Source: Deltaproteobacteria bacterium (GTDB taxonomy: Bacteria > Myxococcota_C > UBA6777). Taken from it: 64,000 nucleotides of DNA. Location of the stretch: NCBI GenBank assembly GCA_006226375.1, contig SBHC01000077.1:62001-126000 (forward strand), given 5' to 3'. The position numbers and the translations under genes are program-made. Below the pieces are notes generated by a model that did not search any database, had not been told where the DNA came from, and saw only the letters and a program-made list of their open reading frames with translations. Shown here piece by piece: positions 32,926-41,583 of the stretch; positions within the stretch are counted from its first letter, which is position 1, and each line of letters begins with the position of its first letter.

Positions 32926-34347
32926 TTAATCCACATGGGAAGGGTGTTCGTGCAATGTGACGTTGAGTTCCTCGATGGTTCCATCGAGGATTTGTTCGAT
33001 GCTTTGGGGTGATACGCCGGTTGCGCAGTAGCCACCGCTGAACGTGATGGTTTCGTCGTATCCGCTGAATCCACCGGCATAGTAAGGAGGAAAGAGCACT
33101 GAAGCTGTGAGGAAGGCTTGCGGTATGGGTCCCGTTCCCAGGTCGATTTGTGTGGGGTCGATGCGTCCCATGTTGGTTAAGGTGGGTGGCAGGATTCGGC
33201 GGATGATAGGCATGGTCGTGCGAATCAAAAAGCGAATCATTTTGGCCGGGAGCACATTGAGAAGGGTGCCTGCAAGCAACAGCTCACCGGTGCCAATCAT
33301 GTTGGGTTTGAAGTGGTTCATTTGGTCACGGACCAGTTGAACGGTCTCGGCGAGAGTGTCTCCCAAAGGTTGCTTGAAGTGGGGGTAGACAAAGTTGGAC
33401 AAGCAGAATATGCGTTCCGGAGCCTGGAACAAATAGCGCCGCAGGTCCACCGTGTTTTGCATCCTGTGAGGCCCCCACTCGGGTGTGTCGTGGAGTCGGT
33501 GAAGGGTTCTCATGTAGGCGGCAATGATGAGGTCGTTGAGTGTTGCATTGAGGCTTCGTGCGTAGGCCTTCATCTCTCGGAATTGGGGCGGTTCGATGTG
33601 TCGCAAGGTGTACAAATGTTGCTCTCGAGGGCCTTGTTGCGTTGGGATATTCCAATACTTCATAGGGACAAACAAACGCCAAGTGTCACGAATGTAATTG
33701 CCTACCGATTGGAAGATCTGCTTCCAAGTGAACAACTTGAGGAGTTGGACCATGCTACGATTTCCCGTAAGCATCGGAGTTACTTGCAGGTCAGGCTGAG
33801 TGCCAAGGGCGCGGTAGTAGGAAGCCAACAGATAAACGTATTGCTTGGTGGCAGCGGCGTCTGCGATCAGGTGACTGAGTTTGACCACAATCGTGTCCGT
33901 TTCCTCTCTTAAAATATGGACGTGGACCAACGGGTCGGTGGCTGGGTTAAGGTCGCGGACAAGGAAGCGTTGAAGCGCGGCGTCCTTGTCTTGGGTGTGC
34001 TCAACTGAGCAGATAATGGCTTGGTCGAGGTCGTCTCTTCGTCGCCAGCTTGGGTTCCAGCCGCGTTCGTGGAGATAGCATCCCAAAATAGGTTCACGGT
34101 CCATCGTTAGTCGTACGGCCCGTGCCATGCGTTCGGGATTGACGCGTCCTTCCAACTTCATCACACAGTGGAGTTGGAGATCCCCCATATCCCGCATGAT
34201 CCAGACCACGCGGTCGCCATCTGTCGTTGGATACTTGTAAGGGATCGGTGACCTCGTGGAGGAGCGAGACGATAGCTCACATTGCGAAACAACTTCACAG
34301 TCAGGATGGGGCAACAGAGCATACGTGCGGCTGTTTGTCGTAACCAT
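32926..34347 (-). CDS. Condensation/acyltransferase-superfamily protein
   Basis: A 473-residue protein of the CoA-dependent acyltransferase/NRPS condensation fold. The active-site motif HxxxD is present as KLSHLIADAAAT (His159, Asp163), and the second-half motif region LGTGPIPQAF ... GGFSGYDETITFSGGY matches the DFGxG-type latch area. Transmembrane segments are absent. Relatives include alcohol acetyltransferases, PapA-type acyltransferases and wax-ester synthases. No NRPS/PKS gene is nearby, so a stand-alone acyl transfer to an alcohol or lipid is the likeliest role. AAAGGAG six bases before the ATG fixes the start. A 161-bp gap separates it from the divergent methyltransferase gene. Confidence 0.75.
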   Translation of the reverse strand: MVTTNSRTYALLPHPDCEVVSQCELSSRSSTRSPIPYKYPTTDGDRVVWIMRDMGDLQLHCVMKLEGRVNPERMARAVRLTMDREPILGCYLHERGWNPSWRRRDDLDQAIICSVEHTQDKDAALQRFLVRDLNPATDPLVHVHILREETDTIVVKLSHLIADAAATKQYVYLLASYYRALGTQPDLQVTPMLTGNRSMVQLLKLFTWKQIFQSVGNYIRDTWRLFVPMKYWNIPTQQGPREQHLYTLRHIEPPQFREMKAYARSLNATLNDLIIAAYMRTLHRLHDTPEWGPHRMQNTVDLRRYLFQAPERIFCLSNFVYPHFKQPLGDTLAETVQLVRDQMNHFKPNMIGTGELLLAGTLLNVLPAKMIRFLIRTTMPIIRRILPPTLTNMGRIDPTQIDLGTGPIPQAFLTASVLFPPYYAGGFSGYDETITFSGGYCATGVSPQSIEQILDGTIEELNVTLHEHPSHVD

Positions 34348-34508
34348 AATTCACTCCTTTGGTGGGAGACTTTGTTGTGCCCGATCCTGAGTAAACATGC
34401 AACTTCAATTCCCAAATTGCTCCCCCAAGTCTGTCTGGATATGATAGCTTGAGGTGGTTTCACTGGTAACCCTGAGGTTCTACCCACTCTTCGTCACAAG
34501 GAACGGAT

Positions 34509-35861
34509 GTGTCGCAGCAACCCAAAGAACAATCTCTCCCCAATGGGCTTTCGTTGTCATGGTCAGGAAAGGAAGGGGTTTTGCGAGCGTTTGCAGAGCG
34601 TACTCCTGCAGGAAAGCCTGCGCTTGTCGAACGGTATGGGTTCAAGGAACCCGATGGTCGTTTGTTTTGGGGAGACAACCTGGCTGTCATGGATGCGCTG
34701 CTTGCCCAAGAGGCCGAATCCTTTGACCTGATCTACATCGACCCACCGTTTGCGACAGGGGACGACTTCTCTGTAAAGTTGTCTGTGGGAGAGAAAGGGA
34801 AGCGACCGAAACATCCGGCCTCTTGGTCGGATGTTCAAGCGTATCATGACAAATGGGAAGGAGCCTCCTTTTGGTCCATGATGTACGCACGTTTGTTGCG
34901 GGTGCATGGGTTGCTCTCACCAACAGGAACTTTGTTTTTACACTGTGACCATCGGACCGATTGGGTTCTTCGAGGGATGTTGGAAGAGATCTTTGGTGCC
35001 GGGCAGGTGATTAACCAGATCGTCTGGCACTACACAGGGGGAGGGCGAAGCAAACGTCGTATCTCTCGGAAGTATGACACCATCTTTTGGGTGGCGAAGG
35101 GTCCGTCTTGGACATTCCATCTCGATGAAATTCGCGTTCCTTACAAAGCGTCGAGTGGCTTTGCGAAAGGTGGGATCACTTCAGCCGCTGGGAAAAAATA
35201 CATGCCGCATCCCGATGGTACTCCCGTGGACGATGTCTGGGACATTCCGATTGTAAACCCGATGTCGCGGGAGCGTTGGGATTATCCTACGCAAAAACCT
35301 GAGCGACTGCTGGAGCGGATCCTTCGTTTGGCCTCCAGCCCTGGAGACAAGGTCGCGGACTTCTTTTGTGGCTCAGGAACCACGCTCGCTGTCGCCCAAT
35401 CTTTAGGACGTCGTTGGGTCGGTTGTGACCAGGGGCATTGGTCGATGCATACCCTTCGCAAGCGCCTTCTTTGTCGTGAAGAGCCGGCTTCGTTGGAAGT
35501 CTATCGTGTACAGCAAACAACAACTCCGACAGGCCCCTTAAAGGTGGTTGCCAAGCTTTCCGAGAGAGATGGCTCGTTCCAGGTGTCCTTGGAACATGTG
35601 GAATGGGTGGGTCCAACGGCTCTACCGGACGATGTTTTGGCTTTGGTGCAGGCTCCTTTGGATCTTGTGGATGCGTGGACAGTGGGTTCCACTCCCAACG
35701 AAGGGATTTTTCAGGGGGATTGGTATGCTGGACGAACCCGAGATGACAGGACGTTGTCTCCGGAGACTCCTTGGTTTGCAGTATGGGAAGGCTCTGAGGT
35801 TTGTGTGCGTGTGTATGACCTCCTCGGTGGTTGCACAGAAGTTGTGCTACCCTTGAAGTGA
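34509..35861 (+). CDS. Site-specific DNA methyltransferase (N4-cytosine/N6-adenine type)
   Basis: A 450-residue amino-methyltransferase. Catalytic motif IV is IYIDPPFATG (DPPF at 78-81) and SAM-binding motif I is ADFFCGSGTT (284-292), preceded by YPTQKPERLLERIL. The order IV before I is that of beta-class enzymes. The last about 130 residues form a separate C-terminal domain of unknown role (VSLEHVEWVGPT ... VCVRVYDLLGGCTEVVL). No restriction endonuclease is adjacent, so it is probably an orphan. The start is GTG at 34509 with AAGGA six bases upstream. Confidence 0.85.
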   Translation: MSQQPKEQSLPNGLSLSWSGKEGVLRAFAERTPAGKPALVERYGFKEPDGRLFWGDNLAVMDALLAQEAESFDLIYIDPPFATGDDFSVKLSVGEKGKRPKHPASWSDVQAYHDKWEGASFWSMMYARLLRVHGLLSPTGTLFLHCDHRTDWVLRGMLEEIFGAGQVINQIVWHYTGGGRSKRRISRKYDTIFWVAKGPSWTFHLDEIRVPYKASSGFAKGGITSAAGKKYMPHPDGTPVDDVWDIPIVNPMSRERWDYPTQKPERLLERILRLASSPGDKVADFFCGSGTTLAVAQSLGRRWVGCDQGHWSMHTLRKRLLCREEPASLEVYRVQQTTTPTGPLKVVAKLSERDGSFQVSLEHVEWVGPTALPDDVLALVQAPLDLVDAWTVGSTPNEGIFQGDWYAGRTRDDRTLSPETPWFAVWEGSEVCVRVYDLLGGCTEVVLPLK

Positions 35862-35907
35862 AGAACAAAGGGCATCTGCAGGAACGGATTCACCGGAGAG
35901 TTTGGTT

Positions 35908-37146
35908 GTGATTGAAGTGCAAGGAACGTTGGAGCCCACGTCGGATTCGTCCCAGTGTCCGGCCTGTCAGCAACCAAGGGCGGCTGGAGATGCTCTTTGT
36001 CCGTACTGTGGTGTTGTCTACGCCCGTTACAAGCCGCGCAGTGAAAGGATTGTCCAACGAAGCCAGGCTTCGCAACCTCAACGAGAAGATTCTCCGAAGT
36101 CGGAACGTTCTGCGTCTGGGGCATCCTCCGGCGGTCGTCGGGTGTATCTCTCCGACGCAAAGTTAGAGTCCTTCTTGATTTACGCTGCTGAGGCGTTGGA
36201 GGCTGGGTTGACCTTCCAGCAGTTCACCCAAGGCCCCTTTCTGACGACGCTTCCGTCGCGATTGCAAAGCCAGTTCAAGGCATTTGGGAAGAAGGGAATG
36301 TCATTGCCGCACGCCTTGGAGGCTGTCTCGTTGTTGGAGGCTTCCGCGATTGCTTTGTTGCAGATAGGCGAGACGCAGGGGAAGCTACCGGCTAGCTTGC
36401 GAGTGGTCGCCAAACGCGTTGAGTTGCGACGACGAAACCGGCGGGCGTTGCTGGGGAAGTTGTCCTATCCTGTGCTGTTGGTTCTGGTCCATATCCTGGT
36501 AAACCCCCTTGCCATTCTAATCATGCAGGGTCCCAAACCTTACATCGCTGCGGTGATGCGTCCTCTTCTGTATATGGGGGCTGCTGCGTTTCTGGTGTTT
36601 TGGTGGATTCCACGGATCAACCCCAACCATGTGGGGCTTCGGTTTCTTCGGACCGCCGGTGCGTATCTACCGTTTTTCAGTACAGTGCGAAGGTACAACG
36701 CTTTGGCTGTGTTTACCGAGACCATGGGGTCGTGTCTTCAAGCTGGTTTGCAACTTCGGACCTCTTTGAAGATGTCTTGTTCTGCTACTTACCATCCGGC
36801 GTTTGAGAACAAAGCTTCCATGTTGTTGGAGTCGATACAGCAAGGCAGCACGTTGGCTGAAGCCTTGGAGTCGATTCGTGCCATTCCCAGGGACACTCTT
36901 GCGATGATCGCTCAGGGTGAGCTTGTTGGGAGTCTGGACCAGGTGTTGCTGCGACTGGGACAATCCTACACAGAGAAACATCGGGCCGCGCTGAACGGCA
37001 GCATCATTGCTATCGGACTTCTCGCAACGGTCGCTATCTTTGGCTATTTGATTCTTTCGATTGTTTCGCAGTGGAAGAGTCAGGTGGGAACATTGGAAGG
37101 ACAATTGAAAGACGTTTTTAAGCAATTCCAACATCTCACAAAGTAA
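35908..37146 (+). CDS. GspF/PilC-like membrane protein with N-terminal zinc ribbon
   Basis: A 412-residue protein. Residues 17-34 form a zinc ribbon (CPAC-x10-CPYC, Cys17, 20, 31, 34), followed by a charged linker. Then come two type II secretion system F domains: the first contains LEAGLTFQQF, MSLPHALEAV and IGETQGKLPASL; the second ETMGSCLQAGLQLRTSL, GSTLAEALESI and AQGELVGSLDQVL. Transmembrane segments are at about 185-235 and near 370-390. T2SF proteins are the inner-membrane platform of type II secretion or type IV pilus machines. Here no GspE/PilB, secretin or pilin gene is adjacent. GTG at 35908 is chosen because CGGAGAG is seven bases upstream. Confidence 0.75.
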   Translation: MIEVQGTLEPTSDSSQCPACQQPRAAGDALCPYCGVVYARYKPRSERIVQRSQASQPQREDSPKSERSASGASSGGRRVYLSDAKLESFLIYAAEALEAGLTFQQFTQGPFLTTLPSRLQSQFKAFGKKGMSLPHALEAVSLLEASAIALLQIGETQGKLPASLRVVAKRVELRRRNRRALLGKLSYPVLLVLVHILVNPLAILIMQGPKPYIAAVMRPLLYMGAAAFLVFWWIPRINPNHVGLRFLRTAGAYLPFFSTVRRYNALAVFTETMGSCLQAGLQLRTSLKMSCSATYHPAFENKASMLLESIQQGSTLAEALESIRAIPRDTLAMIAQGELVGSLDQVLLRLGQSYTEKHRAALNGSIIAIGLLATVAIFGYLILSIVSQWKSQVGTLEGQLKDVFKQFQHLTK

Positions 37147-37168
37147 GTGTTTGCAACGTAGGTTTTTG

Positions 37169-37483
37169 CTATTCGTCTGTTTCGAGAGACTGCAGGTACT
37201 CTTCCCATTCAACGGGCAACATGTACTTCTTCTTGTTGTTGCATTCTTTGCAGCAGGTCACGACGTTGTTGCGGCTGGTCTTTCCGCCACGGACAATGGG
37301 GACGATGTGGTCCATGGTGAGCTCTTTGGGGTGGACACGCTCTTTGCAGTAATAGCATTGTCCTTTGCCTTTGAGGTTCTTGAACCACTGTGAACGTCGC
37401 ATCTCCCGAGCTTTGGAGCGTTCGCGCTTAATATGCTCCTCATCTGCTGGGAAAAAGAAAGTCTCCATGTTGAAGTCGCTCAT
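37169..37483 (-). CDS. HNH endonuclease family protein
   Basis: A 104-residue small HNH nuclease. The structural zinc site is CYYC (43-46) with CKEC (78-81), and the beta-beta-alpha metal core is MDHIVPIVRGGKTSRNNVVTCC with the catalytic Asp58-His59 pair. It matches the stand-alone HNH proteins widespread in Proteobacteria, whose role (repair or other housekeeping) is not settled. The ATG at 37483 has AAGG nine bases upstream; a longer TTG version is unlikely. It is convergent with the T2SF gene, 22 bp apart. A 153-bp gap without features lies upstream. Confidence 0.85.
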   Translation of the reverse strand: MSDFNMETFFFPADEEHIKRERSKAREMRRSQWFKNLKGKGQCYYCKERVHPKELTMDHIVPIVRGGKTSRNNVVTCCKECNNKKKYMLPVEWEEYLQSLETDE

Positions 37484-37636
37484 ACCGAACTGCCTTGTGT
37501 TGTGAGTGCTGAGGAAGAACCCTTGGCTCAATCCAAAGAGACTATAAGCGTCTTTGTCTGGAATGCAACCGAAAGAAGGTATCGCTTCATTGTAGGGAGA
37601 GTTTCACACCCACGGTGGGAAGGGATGGTGGCAGGG

Positions 37637-39502
37637 TTATTTCTGGAGGAGGATGGCGTTGCCTTTGGTTTGGACCTTTGTGCCGGTCAGGGTAAGCTCT
37701 TGAAGTTCGCTACCCATCAACGCAAAGATTTGGTCGCCGAGGAAGATGGGGCGGGTGTTACCGTACCAGTCGACGCAGGAGGTCTCGCACTGACCCTCTG
37801 AGGCTGGTGAGGAAGAAGCTGCTCCTAGCAAGGAGAGCTTGCCTGCAGAGGTGGAGCGGAAAAAGGCAATGTTGGAGACGCCTCTGCCGTACCATCGACT
37901 GCCCTGTCCATTGGGGTTGACGACGGGAAGTCCAAACACGCCACCGTCTTTGCTGGGCTTGAAGAAGAACCCATGGCTTCGGGTTTCTCCTTCTTGTACG
38001 GCTTGCAATCGCAGGCTGGGTTCAAGCTTGGTGGTTTTGCCCAGCTTGAGGATATCCAACTGCATGGTTCCGTTGTAGGTTCCGACAAGAAGTGCACCCA
38101 CTCCAGGCATCGCTTCGATTCGGGTGAGCGGAGCGTTTCGTCGGGAGATCTCAGGTGTTCCACCATGGATGTGAGCAGCGATGAAGTTGTAGCTGCTCTT
38201 GTCCGCGTCGTGGTTGTAGTAGTCGGCGAGGAACCAGCCATCCACATAACGGATCTTTCCGATGGTCAGATAGACGTAGTTCTCCGAGAGCACTCGATGG
38301 TTGGTTTCGTCCCATGTCTGCTGGCCGGATTGGTTGAATTGATCCAGGCTCAGGTGGAGAAGCTCAAGGTGCTCGTGCTTCTTGAGAATGCCTTCTTTCC
38401 GAGTCACCATGACATACAGGTTGCCGTCTTTTTCTTTGAACGCAAACTGATTGCGAACCTTTCCACGGGCTGCGTGTACCGAGGCGCTTAAGGTCTTCAT
38501 GTTGAAGCTGTAGACATAGGGAAGCGACCACAGATAGATGCTTGACGGAGAAACGTAAAACTCTCGGCTGTATTCGCCCAACAAAGACTTTGCCTTGCAG
38601 TTGAATTCGCCGCTGGTTGGCAAGTCACAGCTGACGACCGTGTGGAAGGTTGGATGATTCGGCTTTTGTACAGGTCGGATCACTTCCTTCCATGTAAACA
38701 TGGGCTTGATGGCAGAGAAGGTCTGTCCTTCTTTGTGAGTAAGGAAGTAGGGGATTGTCAGCTTGTGCCTACGGAAGGACCAGATTCCATTGCCGTTCGA
38801 GATCCATCGGAACGCAGAGAAGGGCATATAAAAGATGAGCTTCCCGTTCACCAAACGACTCGTGTAGTTTTCGGAGCTGTAATAGTCATGCGATTGCAAG
38901 AACAGGGTCTTTTTGCGAACCAGCTTGCCTTGTTGGAGAAGGAACGAGCTTACCTCTGTGGCCCCACGAATCCAGTCATAGCTGGCTTGGTCGGCTCCGT
39001 CCACACGGGTGATGTAGCGATAGCCAATCACGTAGATGGTGTTGCCTTTGACGAGCATCTCGTCGTACCACACGTTGCGATTCAGGTCTTCGCTGGGAGC
39101 CACTCGAATCGAATCCGTTTGTTGACGGACTCCAGCACCACGGACTTTTACCGCATACAGCCGTCCTTTGCGCAGCACCAGCAGGTGGTCGCCGATATTT
39201 TTGACGATGTCTCCTTCGTCGACGCCTTGCTCCTGGTTGTTGGTAATGGTTTCATTTCTTGAGCTAGACTTGTTGTTGTCGCTTTGGCTGGCTGTTTGAC
39301 CCAATGTGCCTGGGACCATGGAGTTGGCGTTGTTCTGCTGGAACAAAAAGCCAAGATGATTCATATAGCCTTGAAAGTCAGCTTCGGACTCAAACTTCCC
39401 CATCTTCCCGTCTTCAAAGGATGGTGCACCGCAACCTCCCACCAACAACCCACCCAAACACATCAACGAACTTACAAGAATACGTTTGTACCATACGTTC
39501 AT
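37637..39502 (-). CDS. Beta-propeller domain lipoprotein
   Basis: A 621-residue lipoprotein with lipobox VGGC (Cys24). After a Ser/Asn/Gln-rich tether comes the entry motif of the secreted beta-propeller family (NNQEQGVDEGDIVKNIGDHLLVL), then repeated strand blocks of a propeller (YDEMLVKGNTIYVIGY, FYVSPSSIYLWSLPYVYSF, YVYLTIGKIRYVDGWFLADYY). No catalytic motif was seen, and such proteins are usually surface-bound with a binding role. An AAGGAG element lies before the ATG. It stands alone with a 217-bp upstream gap. Confidence 0.8.
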   Translation of the reverse strand: MNVWYKRILVSSLMCLGGLLVGGCGAPSFEDGKMGKFESEADFQGYMNHLGFLFQQNNANSMVPGTLGQTASQSDNNKSSSRNETITNNQEQGVDEGDIVKNIGDHLLVLRKGRLYAVKVRGAGVRQQTDSIRVAPSEDLNRNVWYDEMLVKGNTIYVIGYRYITRVDGADQASYDWIRGATEVSSFLLQQGKLVRKKTLFLQSHDYYSSENYTSRLVNGKLIFYMPFSAFRWISNGNGIWSFRRHKLTIPYFLTHKEGQTFSAIKPMFTWKEVIRPVQKPNHPTFHTVVSCDLPTSGEFNCKAKSLLGEYSREFYVSPSSIYLWSLPYVYSFNMKTLSASVHAARGKVRNQFAFKEKDGNLYVMVTRKEGILKKHEHLELLHLSLDQFNQSGQQTWDETNHRVLSENYVYLTIGKIRYVDGWFLADYYNHDADKSSYNFIAAHIHGGTPEISRRNAPLTRIEAMPGVGALLVGTYNGTMQLDILKLGKTTKLEPSLRLQAVQEGETRSHGFFFKPSKDGGVFGLPVVNPNGQGSRWYGRGVSNIAFFRSTSAGKLSLLGAASSSPASEGQCETSCVDWYGNTRPIFLGDQIFALMGSELQELTLTGTKVQTKGNAILLQK

Positions 39503-39719
39503 AACAACACTCCTTCTTTCATGACAGAAGGTATGTTGAGCAAACGCAGTACCAGAAACTGGCGCTGGGCTTGATAGGTTTATTCTTTCAATGTGTTAGG
39601 TTTGTTGCTGCGCTGGTGTGTCTTCCATCGGAAGAGCGTCAGCCCTTGGATCTTTGAAGTCTGGATACGGAGGTTTCAGATTTTTGAGGTGAAGGGAAGA
39701 GCGCAAAGGTTGTCGCGGT
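39503..39719 (-). other. Intergenic region upstream of the beta-propeller lipoprotein
   Basis: 217 bases without a gene between ridA and the beta-propeller gene. It must carry the lipoprotein promoter, but I could not pick a convincing -35/-10 pair. Nothing else is apparent. Confidence 0.4.
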
Positions 39720-40187
39720 TTAGCCTTTGATGGCGAAGATACCGTCGATCTCAACAGAGGTGTTTCGGGGAAGGGAGGGGGCACCCACAGCGAAACGAGC
39801 GTGACGACCGGCTTCTCCCAATACCTCAACCATCAGGTCGGAGGCTCCATTGATGACTTCCGGGTGGGATTTGTAATCGGGCGTGGACTGAACAAAGCCG
39901 CCTAGCTTGATCACACATTCAACCCGATCCAGATCTCCGTCACAGGCGACTTTGAGCTGGGCGAGCAAGTTTACGGCACACCATTTGGCAGCTTCGTATC
40001 CTTCCTCTTGGGTGACATCTTTTCCAACAATGCCAGGGTACAAGAGGTTACCGTCTTGTTTGGGAAGTTGCCCTGAAATGTACACAATGTTCTGAACTAC
40101 ACGAAACGGGATGTAGTTCGCGGCTGGAGCAGCAGGCGTAGGCAGAGTGATGCCCATTTCGGCGAGTCGTTGTTCTACTTGGCTCAT
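39720..40187 (-). CDS. ridA: RidA-family protein (YjgF/UK114)
   Basis: A 155-residue RidA/YjgF-type enamine/imine deaminase, which removes reactive 2-aminoacrylate-type intermediates from PLP enzymes. Visible motifs are NIVYISGQLPKQDGNLLYPG, YEAAKWCAVNLLAQLK, and the signature GRHARFAVGAPSLPRNTSVEIDGIFAI, including the conserved Arg. It is longer than E. coli RidA (about 128 residues) by an N-terminal extension, as in many bacterial members of the broader Rid family, so archetypal RidA activity is likely but not certain. It is downstream of the GH-like lipoprotein gene on the same strand. Confidence 0.85.
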   Translation of the reverse strand: MSQVEQRLAEMGITLPTPAAPAANYIPFRVVQNIVYISGQLPKQDGNLLYPGIVGKDVTQEEGYEAAKWCAVNLLAQLKVACDGDLDRVECVIKLGGFVQSTPDYKSHPEVINGASDLMVEVLGEAGRHARFAVGAPSLPRNTSVEIDGIFAIKG

Positions 40188-40240
40188 GTCTGTGTCTCTT
40201 TGTGTAGGGATGATTCAAATCTGTCGGATGTTGCGCGAGG

Positions 40241-41350
40241 CTATGGTGCTGAGGTTTGTGGTGCTACCTCCATCATGGAGGGCAAACGGAACCATTGTTG
40301 TATCACGTTTTCGGCCGGTTTGCCGATGGGGTTGTAGTCGTAGCGGGGCCGCTTTTCGGGTGAGGTGTAAAAGCGCCACAAGAACATCCCTTCGAACCAT
40401 GGCTGCTCCGAAAAGGTTTCAAACAAGACCTGGTAACAGTCCGCCTGATGATCCAACGAAAGGGGGCGGCTCAAGTCATCTTGCCACTTCCAGGGGTAGC
40501 GTGCTGCGTCGTGGAATGCGGTGTAGCCCACTTCGGTGAACAGGATGGGCTTGTTGTACTGTTGGGAGAGCGACTTCAAGTCATTCAGGATGGGGGTCCA
40601 TTGGGTTCGTATCTCTTCGGGTGTGGCGTTGGGCTCAACGTTTAATTCAAAGTAGGCCCCAATTCCAATGGTATCGAGGGTATCCCAAAAGGTAACGGCC
40701 TTGTACTCTTCGTACCAGTTGGCCGAGTAGGTGAGCTTGCCCTTGTAAACTTTACGGACCGAGGCAATCATCTTTCTCCAACGATCCGGGTGTTCCTTCA
40801 CCAACGTCAGGTACTCCAGGCCCAGCCCAAACATCTCGACCTTCTCTTCTTCGCAAAACTTGGCCCAAAACAAGAGCATCGCTTCGTAGTTTGCGAAGAA
40901 CTTGTCTGTGTGGTCTGTGGTCAGCATTTGGATGTCGGCGCGGAATGGAAACGGAGGTTTGAAGAAAGAGGGCGATTCGATGCGTGGCAGCAACAAGATG
41001 CGCATGTTTTGTTGTTTGGCCCAGCGGACAAAGGTGCGGTACGAATCCACTTCTTTGCCGTATGACATCTCCGGTCGAAAGATATCAGGCATCATCACTT
41101 CAGGTCCCAGCGCGACCCATTGAATGCCCAAGCCTGTCATCTTCTCGACGGCTGAGCGTGTGGGCTGTGAAAGAATCTCTCCCACATCGTTTTTGGCGAG
41201 CCAACCTCCACGGACCATGCGCTTGGGGAGCGTCGATTCTCCTGTTCCAGGCGCACCACATCCGACCAGAGCCAGCCATCCCAGCACCAACAATCCAAGG
41301 TATAGGGTTCGGTCAGCAGAACGACCGAAGGGTAGGGAATACGTTGTCAC
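40241..41350 (-). CDS. Lipoprotein glycoside hydrolase, GH113-like
   Basis: A 369-residue lipoprotein (lipobox ALVGC, Cys31) with a TIM-barrel glycosidase domain. The sequence WLAKNDVGEILSQPTRSAVEKMTGLGIQWVAL at the first strand, the acid/base region MFGLGLEYLTLV and the nucleophile region KPILFTEVGYTAF follow the GH113 (beta-mannanase) pattern. EGMFLWRFY closes the barrel. It is probably a surface enzyme acting on mannan or another beta-glycan, with substrate uncertain. GTG at 41350 is chosen because AAAGG (41360-41364) is nine bases upstream; a TTG at 41359 abuts it. Confidence 0.7.
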   Translation of the reverse strand: MTTYSLPFGRSADRTLYLGLLVLGWLALVGCGAPGTGESTLPKRMVRGGWLAKNDVGEILSQPTRSAVEKMTGLGIQWVALGPEVMMPDIFRPEMSYGKEVDSYRTFVRWAKQQNMRILLLPRIESPSFFKPPFPFRADIQMLTTDHTDKFFANYEAMLLFWAKFCEEEKVEMFGLGLEYLTLVKEHPDRWRKMIASVRKVYKGKLTYSANWYEEYKAVTFWDTLDTIGIGAYFELNVEPNATPEEIRTQWTPILNDLKSLSQQYNKPILFTEVGYTAFHDAARYPWKWQDDLSRPLSLDHQADCYQVLFETFSEQPWFEGMFLWRFYTSPEKRPRYDYNPIGKPAENVIQQWFRLPSMMEVAPQTSAP

Positions 41351-41583
41351 GAACCTCAACCTTTGTTACCAACCCATCATCAAACAATACAATACAGGTC
41401 TCGATGCTTCATACCCGTTCTTGGTAGTAGAGATACTATCTACAAGGAGTGGAGACAACCCTGCGATTGAGAACTCTTCCAACAAGGTGCAAATTCTGTA
41501 GGAGAGTAGTGGGGGAAGACAATGTTGGTTACATCGGTTATGACTCATGCTTTCAGATTTATGGAGAGAAAGGAAATGTTGGC

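Noticed and set aside
34509-37483. Methyltransferase plus HNH nuclease as a restriction-modification pair
   Set aside because: They are on opposite strands with an unrelated T2SF gene between, and the HNH protein belongs to the small stand-alone housekeeping type.
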